Source: CAVVIG01 sp050249955 (GTDB lineage: Bacteria; Acidobacteriota; Vicinamibacteria; Vicinamibacterales; CAVVIG01). Taken from it: a stretch of DNA of 64,000 bases. A program made the position numbers and the translations under genes. Below the pieces are notes generated by a model that saw only the letters and a program-made list of their open reading frames with translations, had not been told where the DNA came from and did not search any database. Below are positions 15,649 through 23,251 of this stretch, piece by piece. Each line of letters starts with the position of its first letter. The stretch's first letter is position 1. The stretch is from the NCBI GenBank assembly GCA_050249955.1, contig JBFWPN010000007.1, positions 252,086 to 316,085 on the forward strand, given 5' to 3'.

Positions 15649-16557
15649 GTGAAGGCCTATTACTCCGACACGTTCGTGCTTCCGCTGCCAGAGGGTCATC
15701 GATTCCCGATGACCAAGTACCGCATGTTGCGGGAGGCACTGATCACGCATCAGGTCATCGAGGAGTCGGACCTTGCCGTGCCCGAGCCCGCGGACTGGGA
15801 CGATCTGCGGCTCGTCCACGCCGAGGGGTACGTGCACGCAGTTGCCAGCGGGATGCTGTCCGCGGATGCCCAGCGGCGCATCGGCTTCCCATGGTCTCCC
15901 CAGATGGTCGAGCGGTCGCGCCGCTCCGTGGGGGCAACAATTGCCGCCGCGAGGACGGCCCTCTCCGGCACGAAGGTGGCGGCAAACCTGGCGGGCGGCA
16001 CCCATCACGCGTTCAGCGACCACGGCTCGGGCTACTGCATCTTCAACGATGTCGCCGTCGCGGCCCGGGTCCTCATGCGGGACGGCCTGGTGGAACGTGC
16101 CACGGTGGTGGATCTCGACGTTCATCAGGGCGACGGTACGGCTGCGATCTTTCGCGACGATCCCGGCGTCTTTACCATGTCGCTGCACGGAGCCACCAAC
16201 TTCCCCTTCCGCAAGGAGGTCAGCAGCCTCGACGTGACCTTCGCGGACGGCGCCGGAGACGACGAGTACCTGCCGGCGCTCGCCATGCACCTGCCCGACG
16301 TGCTGGACGCGACGAGCCCGGATATCGTGTTCTACCTGGCCGGGGCCGATCCGTACGAGGGAGACCGGCTGGGCAAGCTCGCCCTGACCATCGAAGGTTT
16401 GCGCGAGCGGGATCGGTTCGTGTTCAGCCAGTGCCGCGAACGGAGCATTCCGGTGGCGGTTGTCATGAGCGGCGGCTACTGCCCAGACATCGACGCCATC
16501 GTCACCATCCACGTGAACACCATCAAGGAAGCCGTCAGGAGCGAGAGATGCCGCTGA
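15649..16557 (+). CDS. Histone deacetylase-like / acetoin-utilisation family protein
   Basis: The 302-residue protein shows the zinc deacetylase fold motifs: GGTHHAF (tandem His), YCIFNDVAVAA, VVDLDVHQGDGTA (metal Asp and His), SLHGATNFPF and YLAGADPYEGD, ending MSGGY. Family members deacetylate proteins, polyamines or acetoin-related small molecules in the cytoplasm; the substrate here is unknown. It starts at GTG 15649, since KAYYSDTF opens the fold. It overlaps the bcp start by ten bases, suggesting co-translation. Confidence 0.9.
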   Translation: MKAYYSDTFVLPLPEGHRFPMTKYRMLREALITHQVIEESDLAVPEPADWDDLRLVHAEGYVHAVASGMLSADAQRRIGFPWSPQMVERSRRSVGATIAAARTALSGTKVAANLAGGTHHAFSDHGSGYCIFNDVAVAARVLMRDGLVERATVVDLDVHQGDGTAAIFRDDPGVFTMSLHGATNFPFRKEVSSLDVTFADGAGDDEYLPALAMHLPDVLDATSPDIVFYLAGADPYEGDRLGKLALTIEGLRERDRFVFSQCRERSIPVAVVMSGGYCPDIDAIVTIHVNTIKEAVRSERCR

Positions 16558-17015
16558 TCGAGCCCGGAAAGAAAGCCCCCGCGTTCTCCCTCAAGGACCA
16601 GGAAGGCACCACCCACAGGCTGAGCGACTACGCCGGGCGTCCGGTGGTCCTGTACTTCTACCCGAAGGACGACACGCCGGGGTGCACCGTGGAGGCCTGT
16701 GCCTTCCGCGACAACCTGCCACGCTTCAAGCCCGGGAAGGCGGTCATCTTCGGCGTCAGCATCCTGGACGAGAAGAGCAAGGCAAAGTTCGCGGCCAAGT
16801 ACGACCTGAACTTCCCGCTCCTCGCCGACGCCGATCACGAGGTGGCCGAGAAGTACGGCGCCTGGCAGGAACGGTCGATGTACGGACGGAAGTACATGGG
16901 GGTGGCCCGGATTACCTACCTGATCGCGCCGGACGGCAAGGTGGCACACCGCTGGGACAAGGTGAAGCCGGAAGGACACGCCGAGGAGGTGCTGGCGGCG
17001 GTCGAAGCGCTCTAG
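16548..17015 (+). CDS. bcp: Thioredoxin-dependent peroxiredoxin, Bcp/PrxQ type
   Basis: The 155-residue protein reduces peroxides. The peroxidatic Cys46 is in YPKDDTPGCTVEAC and a resolving Cys51 follows five residues later, the atypical two-cysteine BCP layout. ATG 16548 lies in the end of the deacetylase-like gene, behind AGGAGCGAG. Transcription probably stops at the hairpin at 17044-17061. Confidence 0.95.
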   Translation: MPLIEPGKKAPAFSLKDQEGTTHRLSDYAGRPVVLYFYPKDDTPGCTVEACAFRDNLPRFKPGKAVIFGVSILDEKSKAKFAAKYDLNFPLLADADHEVAEKYGAWQERSMYGRKYMGVARITYLIAPDGKVAHRWDKVKPEGHAEEVLAAVEAL

Positions 17016-17043
17016 CCGTAGAGACAGGCCGTGAACGATGAGT

Positions 17044-17061
17044 GCGGGCCTCCGGGCCCGC
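17044..17061. terminator. Hairpin between convergent bcp and coxB
   Basis: A seven-base G+C stem (GCGGGCC / GGCCCGC) with a four-base loop lies between the two convergent stops. There is no clear U-tract on either strand, so it is a possible bidirectional terminator. Confidence 0.45.
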
Positions 17062-17076
17062 CGTTCGTGGCCGCGC

Positions 17077-17862
17077 TCAGGGCGTGGGACGCCGCAGGGC
17101 GCGCGCCTCTTCCGCCAGGTAGGCCTGGTACTCGGCCTCGGTCCTGACGTTCAGGAACCCGCGCATGCGGTAGTGGCCGAGTCCGCACAACTGGGAACAG
17201 GCGATCTCGTACTCGAAGTCCGGCTTCCCCAGGCGGCGCCGCATCTCCTCGGTGGTCACGGTCGGCGTGAACCACACCGGCGAGTCGGTGCCGGGGATGG
17301 CATCCTGCTTCACGCGCATCTCGTAGACCGCGAAGCTGTGAATGACGTCCTTGCTCGTCAGGTGGATGAGCACCGGCCGGTTCACGGGCAGCGTGAGCTG
17401 ATTGATGGCCGTGATATCGTCCGCCGCCGCCGGGTCCGACCGGTCGAGGCCCAGCGGGTTCTCCGAGGCCACCAGGTTCACGTCCGTCCGCCCGAAGGCA
17501 CCATCCGCGCCAGGGTAGTGCACGTTCCAGGCGAACTGCTCCGCCACGACACGCACGACGGTCGCCTCCTGGGGCGAGGGCAGGTTGTTGATCCGCTCGT
17601 TCCATTCGGGCAGCTCGTACGCGACGAGCAGCACAACCTCCGACAGCGCGATCGCGGCCACGACGTAGATCGACCACTGGCTCTTCATGCCCGCGTAATC
17701 CGCGGACGGGTTCGCTCCCCTGCGGAACCGGAACAGCACGTAGACGAAGTACCCGAGGAAGAACACGAAGAGGACGAGCATCCCCCAGTGCTCGAGTCCA
17801 AGCACGAAGTCGATATCACCCGCGTGGGTCGACGCCTGCGCGGGCAGGCCGGGCAGGTTCAT
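17077..17862 (-). CDS. coxB: Cytochrome c oxidase subunit II
   Basis: The 261-residue subunit has two N-terminal transmembrane helices (around residues 25-50 and 65-85) and a periplasmic cupredoxin domain. The binuclear CuA site is intact: His in DVIHSF and the cluster CSQLCGLGHYRM. It accepts electrons from cytochrome c; no cytochrome c domain is fused. ATG 17862 is preceded by GGGGGAG. It overlaps the upstream CPVC protein gene by four bases. Being last in the operon is unusual, since coxB generally comes first. Confidence 0.95.
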   Translation of the reverse strand: MNLPGLPAQASTHAGDIDFVLGLEHWGMLVLFVFFLGYFVYVLFRFRRGANPSADYAGMKSQWSIYVVAAIALSEVVLLVAYELPEWNERINNLPSPQEATVVRVVAEQFAWNVHYPGADGAFGRTDVNLVASENPLGLDRSDPAAADDITAINQLTLPVNRPVLIHLTSKDVIHSFAVYEMRVKQDAIPGTDSPVWFTPTVTTEEMRRRLGKPDFEYEIACSQLCGLGHYRMRGFLNVRTEAEYQAYLAEEARALRRPTP

Positions 17863-18131
17863 CGCACGCTCCCCCCCGCCGACGGTGCCCGGTGGATGAT
17901 CGGGTCCGTTGACGACTGCTCGGCGAACCGGGCCGCACGCCGCGCCAGGGTCCCGAAGAAGGCGGCAAACGCGCCGAGCATGGCCAGCGTCACGACGAGC
18001 AGCGCGAGAATCCCCATGTTGCTGCCCTGCAGCATGGCACCCTCGCCAGCGCCAAAGCAGACCGGGCACGCCAGCGCAACCCGTGGGATGGCCGACGTCG
18101 CCACGAACACCGCGCAGACCGTGCGCCTCAT
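17859..18131 (-). CDS. Small exported membrane protein with CPVCFG motif in the cox operon
   Basis: The 90-residue protein begins with a signal-like segment (MRRTVCAVFVATSAIPRVAL), then ACPVCFGAGEGAMLQGSNMG, a transmembrane helix and a basic tail. The CPVC pair just after the hydrophobic N-terminus would face the periplasm, suggesting a thiol or metal-binding role, perhaps in copper delivery or oxidase assembly. It overlaps both its neighbours by four bases, so it is translated with the oxidase subunits. I do not recognise a named family. Confidence 0.75.
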   Translation of the reverse strand: MRRTVCAVFVATSAIPRVALACPVCFGAGEGAMLQGSNMGILALLVVTLAMLGAFAAFFGTLARRAARFAEQSSTDPIIHRAPSAGGSVR

Positions 18132-18334
18132 CGGATCCCAGCCTCCCTGCAGCGGCGCAGGAACGCAATCTCGTAGCGGACCAGCGCGATGACTCCCAGA
18201 CCCGACACCAGGGCCGCAGCCGCCATCAGCACCGACCCGCCCTCGCGGAAGCTGCCGACGGCCTGAAGGCCGCAGAAGAGCACGAGCAGTGCGGCTGCAA
18301 CAACGAAGGCGACGTGGACGTTCTTGAGCGACAT
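18128..18334 (-). CDS. Small two-helix membrane protein in the cox operon
   Basis: The 68-residue protein (start MSLKNVHVAFVVAAALLVLF) has two hydrophobic helices joined by SFREGGS and a basic C-terminus. ATG 18334 lies three bases after the stop of the subunit IV-like gene, and its own stop overlaps the next start by four bases. Its place between oxidase subunit genes suggests an accessory or assembly subunit. No family is recognised. Confidence 0.7.
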   Translation of the reverse strand: MSLKNVHVAFVVAAALLVLFCGLQAVGSFREGGSVLMAAAALVSGLGVIALVRYEIAFLRRCREAGIR

Positions 18335-18336
18335 GG

Positions 18337-18639
18337 CTAGAACTGCCTCCCGCGCTGCCCGATGTCCCACGCAGGCCAGACAAGCAGCCCTGCAATGAAG
18401 ACGATGGTGACCAGGGCCAGCCACAGGACGAACCGGGCCTCGCGCCGCAGCCCCATGGTGAAGGTCAGCACCATGCCGCCGTTCATGGCCGCCAGGGTCA
18501 TCACCGCCATGGCCGTGAGCGTGGTGCCGAGGCCCTCGGTCCGCGACACCAGCACCGCCAGGATGGTCAGCGCCACCTGGACGGCAGACACCACCGCGTA
18601 GGGGCGAACGTCAGGAGCACCAGTCGAACGTGAATCCAT
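18337..18639 (-). CDS. coxD: Cytochrome c oxidase subunit IV-like protein
   Basis: The 100-residue protein has three transmembrane helices and the features of the prokaryotic subunit IV family (COX4_pro/CyoD-like): an Asn-containing second helix (MTLAAMNGGMVLTFTMGLRR) and a third helix ending VWPAWD. It probably stabilises the oxidase core. It follows coxC by six bases. Confidence 0.75.
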   Translation of the reverse strand: MDSRSTGAPDVRPYAVVSAVQVALTILAVLVSRTEGLGTTLTAMAVMTLAAMNGGMVLTFTMGLRREARFVLWLALVTIVFIAGLLVWPAWDIGQRGRQF

Positions 18640-18645
18640 GCGTCC

Positions 18646-19230
18646 TCAGAGCAAGTACAGCAGCGGAAACAGGAAGACCCAGATGAAGTCGACGAAGTGC
18701 CAGTAGAGGCCGGTCGACTCGATGCGGTTGGCGAACTGCTCCGGCCTCGACGCATGAAGCCGCGCGCCAGGCCCGAGGAAGTACAGCATCACCACCAGCC
18801 CCCCGGCGATGTGCAGGGCATGGACACCGGTGAGCGTGTAGTAGATCGCAAAGAACGTGTCGCGTCCGGGCAGTTCGCCCGCGGCGATGTGCTCGCGGTA
18901 CTCCAGGAGCTTGATGCCGAGGAAGATCATCCCGAGAAGGACGGTCAGGCCGAGGAACATCCGATGCTTCGACCAGTCGCGCACCTTCAACGACGTCCAC
19001 GCCATCACCATCGTCATCGACGACATGATGAGGATGGCGGTGTTCAGCGTGGCCATGCCCACCGGCAGCACGTGCCGCGGCCACTCCGCCGCCCCCGTGC
19101 GCAGCAGGACGTAGCTCGAGAACAGCCCCGCGAACAGCATCACCTCGGACGCCAGGAACAGCCAGATGCCCAGCCGGCCGTTGTAGAGGCCGGTATCGGG
19201 CCGTGCCTCGACGGCGTACGGAATCTCCAT
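18646..19230 (-). CDS. coxC: Cytochrome c oxidase subunit III
   Basis: The 194-residue subunit has five transmembrane helices and the family segments KLGIWLFLASEV-like GRLGIWLFLASEVMLFAGLF, YYTLTGVHALHIAGGL and STGLYWHFVDFIWVFLFPLL. The length fits the five-helix form of subunit III. Its ATG overlaps the coxA stop by one base (ATGA). Confidence 0.96.
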   Translation of the reverse strand: MEIPYAVEARPDTGLYNGRLGIWLFLASEVMLFAGLFSSYVLLRTGAAEWPRHVLPVGMATLNTAILIMSSMTMVMAWTSLKVRDWSKHRMFLGLTVLLGMIFLGIKLLEYREHIAAGELPGRDTFFAIYYTLTGVHALHIAGGLVVMLYFLGPGARLHASRPEQFANRIESTGLYWHFVDFIWVFLFPLLYLL

Positions 19231-21020
19231 CAGGCACGCTCCTCGAACTGCGGCGAGAAGTCGCGCCGCGCCCCAGGGGCGCTGTATTCGTACGGGCCGC
19301 GGTACACCACCGGCTCCGCATCGAAGTTGTGCGGACCGGGCGGCGAGGGCGCTGCCCACTCGAGCGTGGTCGCCTCCCACGGGTTGCGGTCGACCGGCGT
19401 GCCCCAGCGGATGCTCGTGAAGAAGTTGATGATGAACGGTACCTGGAACAGGCCCAGCACCCAGGCGCCGATGCCAATCACGGCGTTCCAGTGCAGCAGG
19501 TCGGCGTTGTGCAGGTACTGCATGCCACCGTCGTACAGGCGCCGGTTCATGCCGCCCAGCCCCTGGATGAACATCGGCATGAAGATGAGGTTCATGCACA
19601 CGAACGAGCCCCAGAAGTGGATGTGCCCGAGGAGATCGTTCATGCGACGCCCCGTCACCTTCGGGAACCAATAGTAGACGCCGGCGAAGAGCGCGAAGAT
19701 GGTGCCCGGCGCCACCACGTAGTGGAAGTGGCCGATCACGTAATAGGTATCGTGCAGGTGGATGTCCGAGGGGGCCAGGCCGAGCGGCAGCCCGGTCAAC
19801 CCTCCGATGCCGAACATGGGCATGAACGCAAGCGCGAACAGCATCGGCACGGTGAAGCGGATCGAGGCCCCCCAGAGCGTCATCAGCAGCGAGGTCAGGA
19901 TCACGATCGACGGGATCGAGATGATCATCGTCGTCGTCTGGAAGAACGCGGCGAGGGTGGTCCCCATGCCGGTGATGTACATGTGGTGCGCCCACACGAC
20001 CATCGACATGAAGCTGAGGAAGAAGACCGCGTACACCATGTTGCGGTAGCCCCAGAGCGGCCGCCGGGTGTTGTTGGCGACCACCTCGCCGACAATGCCC
20101 ATGGCCGGCAGGATGAGGACGTACACCTCGGGGTGCGCGAGGAACCAGAACAGGTGCTGCCACAGCAGCGGATTCCCGCCCCCGGACGCGAGCGCGCCGT
20201 CGGCGGTGCCCGTGAGCGAGGTGAGGACGCGGTTGCTGACGACCAGGCCGCTCGGCAGAAAGAAGCTCGTGCCGGCCACGCGGTCCATCAGCTGCAGGAT
20301 GCCCGCGGCCTCGAGGGGAGGGAACGCCAGCAGCAGGAGGAACGCGGCGGCGAGCTGTGCCCAGACCAGGAACGGCAGGCGCATCCAGGTCAGCCCGGGC
20401 GCGCGCAACTGGACGATGGTCACGATGAAGTTGATCGAGCCGAACAGGGATGAGGTGATCAGGAACACCATCCCGATCAGCCACCAGGTCTGTCCACCCA
20501 CCGCAATGACCGAGAGGGGCGGATACGACGTCCAGCCCGACTGCGCCGTGCCTCCGGGCACGAAGAAGCTGGCGAGCATGATGAGCCCGCCGAGCGCATA
20601 TACCCAGTAGCTCATCAGGTTGAGCTTGGGGAACGCCATGTCGGAGGCGCCAATCTGCAGCGGGATCAGGTAGTTGCCGAAGCCCCCCACCGCGAGCGGC
20701 ACGACCCCCAGGAAGATCATCACCGTGCCGTGCATCGCACCGAGCTGGTTGTAGAACTCGGGGAGCAGCACACCACCGGCCGCGCTGGCCTGCGACAGCA
20801 TTCCGCCGATGAGCGGAACCGGTGTCATGGGGTACGCCAGCTGGTACCGCATGATCATCATGAGGCTGAAACCGAACAGCAGGAACAGCAGTCCCGTGAC
20901 GGCGTACTGGATGCCGATGACCTTGTGGTCGAGCGAGAAGATGTAGGTCCGGACGAAGCCGAGCTCGCGCGCCGGGCTCGCCGGATGCGGCCCGGGTCCG
21001 ATCGCCGCCACGTTATCCAA
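19230..21020 (-). CDS. coxA: Cytochrome c oxidase subunit I
   Basis: The 596-residue catalytic subunit reduces O2 at a heme-copper centre. Visible ligands: His97 (heme a) in GAMHGTVM, HPEVY (His296, Glu298 and the cross-linked Tyr300), the His345-His346 CuB pair in VVWAHHMYITG, and His431/His433 in YVIGHFHYV. The D-channel Asp (about 127, in GASDMAFPKLN) and Glu298 are retained. The K-channel lysine expected after the IP-x-G-V position in the TTTM..IP segment is Ile374. The start is TTG 21020 behind AAGGAG with seven-base spacing. It is the first gene of coxA-C-D-two small genes-B. Confidence 0.97.
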   Translation of the reverse strand: MDNVAAIGPGPHPASPARELGFVRTYIFSLDHKVIGIQYAVTGLLFLLFGFSLMMIMRYQLAYPMTPVPLIGGMLSQASAAGGVLLPEFYNQLGAMHGTVMIFLGVVPLAVGGFGNYLIPLQIGASDMAFPKLNLMSYWVYALGGLIMLASFFVPGGTAQSGWTSYPPLSVIAVGGQTWWLIGMVFLITSSLFGSINFIVTIVQLRAPGLTWMRLPFLVWAQLAAAFLLLLAFPPLEAAGILQLMDRVAGTSFFLPSGLVVSNRVLTSLTGTADGALASGGGNPLLWQHLFWFLAHPEVYVLILPAMGIVGEVVANNTRRPLWGYRNMVYAVFFLSFMSMVVWAHHMYITGMGTTLAAFFQTTTMIISIPSIVILTSLLMTLWGASIRFTVPMLFALAFMPMFGIGGLTGLPLGLAPSDIHLHDTYYVIGHFHYVVAPGTIFALFAGVYYWFPKVTGRRMNDLLGHIHFWGSFVCMNLIFMPMFIQGLGGMNRRLYDGGMQYLHNADLLHWNAVIGIGAWVLGLFQVPFIINFFTSIRWGTPVDRNPWEATTLEWAAPSPPGPHNFDAEPVVYRGPYEYSAPGARRDFSPQFEERA

Positions 21021-21110
21021 CGGGAGACTCCTTCCGCGCGGATCACGCGGGGGCTAGACGGCCGATTGTAGGCGCAAGCCGGAGCCCGCGCAACCGACGC
21101 AAGCCGCGTT

Positions 21111-21116
21111 TAAAAT
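21111..21116 (+). promoter_or_regulatory. -10 box for a leaderless TPR gene
   Basis: TAAAAT ends exactly six bases before ATG 21123, so the predicted first base is the A of the start codon. There is no Shine-Dalgarno sequence and no obvious -35. Confidence 0.5.
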
Positions 21117-21122
21117 CCACGG

Positions 21123-22325
21123 ATGCAGGGGATTTCGAGGGCGGCGCTGCTCCTGGCCATCGCGCTGATGGCGCTCGTCCCCGATGTGCGGGCCAATCCG
21201 GCCTCGGATGCGCTCCGCGCACGGGGTACCGAGGAGATCTACAACCTCGATGACGAGCGGGCCATGGACACCTGGCGCGAAGCCACGCGGGCCGACGCGC
21301 AGGATGCAGCGGCGTGGCGCGGCCTGGCCGGGGCCATCCTCGCGCACCTCGGCATGCTGCGCGGCACGATGACGGTCGACAGCTACCTGGGACGCGTGGG
21401 CGCGCGGGACGTGGCGCTGCCACCCCCGCCGAAGGAACTTGCGGCCGAGTTTCACGCGGCGGTCCGGAAGGCCATCGCGCTCAGCCGTCAGCGTGTCGCC
21501 CAGCACCCGAAGGACCCGCAGGCACTCTACGAGCTCGGCGCCGCCGTCGGGCTCCAGGCGTCATACGTGGCCACCATCGAAGGGGGCGTCGTCTCCGGCT
21601 TCCGTGCGGCGCGCGAGGCGTTCACCGCACACGAACGGGTGCTGGAGCTGGACGGCTCGCGGGCAGATGCCGGCCTGATCGTCGGCACCTATCGGTACCT
21701 GGTGTCGGTCCTGTCGATGCCCATGCGGTGGGTGGCCTACGTGGCGGGCTTCGGCGGCGGTCGCGAGCGGGGCGTTCAGCTCGTCGAGGGGGCCGCACGC
21801 TATCGGGGCGACAACCAGTCGGACGCACAGGTGGCGCTGCTGCTCCTCTACAACCGCGAGCGCCGCTACGCCGATGCGATCGCCCTGCTCGATCGGATGC
21901 GGACGCGCTATCCGCGCAACCGCCTGCTCTGGCTCGAGACCGGTTCGACCCTGCTGCGCGCCGATCGACCGGAGGAAGCCGAACGCTACCTCGACGAGGG
22001 GATCGCCATGACCGGCCGCGACACGCGACGCCGCATGCTCGGCGAGGACGCGCTCTGGTACTACCGCCGGGGATCTGCACGAGCGGCGCTCCGGCGGGCC
22101 GCGGCGGCCCGCGACGATCTCCAGAGAGCCATCGCCTCGAACGGACGACGCTGGGTCGAGGGCCGCGCACACTTCGAGCTGGGACGGCTGGCCATGGCGG
22201 AGGGGGCGGCGGCAGCCGCACGCGAGCACTTCCAGGCAGCCGCGCGCCTCGGCGACAGCGACCACGACGGCGCGAGCGCAAACCGCGCGCGGGTCATGCT
22301 GAAGCAGGTCAGCGCCGCTCGCTGA
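21123..22325 (+). CDS. Secreted tetratricopeptide-like protein
   Basis: The 400-residue protein starts with a signal peptide (MQGISRAALLLAIALMALVP, cleavage near RAN) followed by helical repeats of TPR type, clearest around ALYELGAAVGLQA and in the C-terminal part (ALLLLYNRERRYADAIALLD, RPEEAERYLDEGIAM, AHFELGRLAMAEG). It is probably periplasmic, with a scaffolding role. It is divergent from coxA, 102 bases apart. The ligand is unknown. Confidence 0.75.
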   Translation: MQGISRAALLLAIALMALVPDVRANPASDALRARGTEEIYNLDDERAMDTWREATRADAQDAAAWRGLAGAILAHLGMLRGTMTVDSYLGRVGARDVALPPPPKELAAEFHAAVRKAIALSRQRVAQHPKDPQALYELGAAVGLQASYVATIEGGVVSGFRAAREAFTAHERVLELDGSRADAGLIVGTYRYLVSVLSMPMRWVAYVAGFGGGRERGVQLVEGAARYRGDNQSDAQVALLLLYNRERRYADAIALLDRMRTRYPRNRLLWLETGSTLLRADRPEEAERYLDEGIAMTGRDTRRRMLGEDALWYYRRGSARAALRRAAAARDDLQRAIASNGRRWVEGRAHFELGRLAMAEGAAAAAREHFQAAARLGDSDHDGASANRARVMLKQVSAAR

Positions 22326-22436
22326 GCGTCCGCTGGCGGTGACGCCTGTCGCACTGCACGCGAATTCCGGAACGAAAATGCCGCGTGGTGGCGTGGCACA
22401 TCACTTGATCTCCTCCCCGGCATGGGAGGCATGTCC

Positions 22437-23042
22437 ATGTTCACCACCCGTCTGGCACCCGCGCTCCTCGCCCTCGTGGTCGTTGCCGGTACGCCGGCCT
22501 GCGCGACCGGCGGCATCTACCCGCAGCGTTATCCCGTGGGCGATCGCGACGACCGCGCCTACTACACCCGCGGGTTCGCACAGGGACGCGACGCAGGCAT
22601 GGACGACGCCCGGCGTGGCCGCCCGTACGATCCCCGCCGCCACGGCGCCTATCGCGACAACAGGCGCGGCGACGACCGCGGCGACGTGCGGGCCTTCAGG
22701 CAGGGGTTCGAGGACGGGTACGACGACGGGTTCCGCCGATTCGCACGGGGGTCGGGCTCGTACGATCCGCGACGCTCCTATCCGCCGCAGGGATCGTACG
22801 GCCCGGGTCGCGATGGTCGCTACGCGTCAGCCGCACACGACCACGGGTACCGCGATGGCCTGGAGGCAGGACAGCGCGCAGCACGGCGCGGGGATCGCTT
22901 CGATCCGATCCGAGAGAAACGGTATCGCGACGGCGATCACGACTACAACAGCCGATACGGCTCTCGCGACGAGTACAAGCGCGCGTATCGCAGCGCGTTC
23001 CAGCAGGGATACGAGGATGGCTTCAGGGGCTACCGGCGCTGA
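22437..23042 (+). CDS. Exported glycine/aromatic-repeat protein
   Basis: The 201-residue protein has a hydrophobic N-terminus (MFTTRLAPALLALVVVAGTP) with a possible, weak lipoprotein cysteine in TPAC, then a strongly charged Arg/Asp/Gly/Tyr-rich body. At least four copies of a G-F/Y-x2-G-x3-G element occur (GFAQGRDAGMDD, GFEDGYDDGF, GYRDGLEAGQ, GYEDGF). ATG 22437 is chosen because GGGAGG at 22424-22429 is seven bases before it; ATGs at 22422 and 22431 are alternatives. Function unknown; it resembles glycine-zipper-type surface proteins. Confidence 0.65.
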   Translation: MFTTRLAPALLALVVVAGTPACATGGIYPQRYPVGDRDDRAYYTRGFAQGRDAGMDDARRGRPYDPRRHGAYRDNRRGDDRGDVRAFRQGFEDGYDDGFRRFARGSGSYDPRRSYPPQGSYGPGRDGRYASAAHDHGYRDGLEAGQRAARRGDRFDPIREKRYRDGDHDYNSRYGSRDEYKRAYRSAFQQGYEDGFRGYRR

Positions 23043-23070
23043 CGCCCGGCGCCACAGCTCAGCCCGAACA

Positions 23071-23100
23071 AAAAAGCCCCGCGCAGGTGCGCGGGGCTGT
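23071..23100. terminator. Strong intrinsic terminator
   Basis: A ten-base perfect stem (AGCCCCGCGC / GCGCGGGGCT) with an AGGT loop. On the minus strand it is followed by TTTTTTG, making it an excellent terminator for the tRNA-Glu transcript. It can also end the plus-strand transcript of the repeat-rich protein. Confidence 0.88.
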
Positions 23101-23125
23101 TATCGAGAGGAGATCTATCAAGAAA

Positions 23126-23200
23126 TGGTACCGGTACGGGGATTCGAACCCCGGTCCCGTGGCTGAGAACCACGTGTCCTGACCCCTAGACGATACCGGC
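23126..23200 (-). tRNA. tRNA-Glu (anticodon CUC)
   Basis: The minus strand folds as a tRNA: acceptor GCCGGTA pairing with TACCGGT (first pair G-U), anticodon stem CGTGG/CCACG with loop TTCTCAG, hence anticodon CUC reading GAG, and a T-arm CGGGG-TTCGAAT-CCCCG. The discriminator base is A and CCA is encoded (23128-23126). The segment TCGTCTAGGGG is typical of tRNA-Glu D-arms. A strong terminator follows 26 bases downstream. Confidence 0.95.
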
Positions 23201-23251
23201 GCCTGCCGTTTAGGAACTTCCAATACTAGCAAACCCCGTATCATGGAGTCC

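Noticed and set aside
22700..22990. Repeat structure in DNA of the glycine/aromatic protein
   Set aside because: The repeats are at protein level; the DNA units are too diverged to count as a nucleotide repeat.
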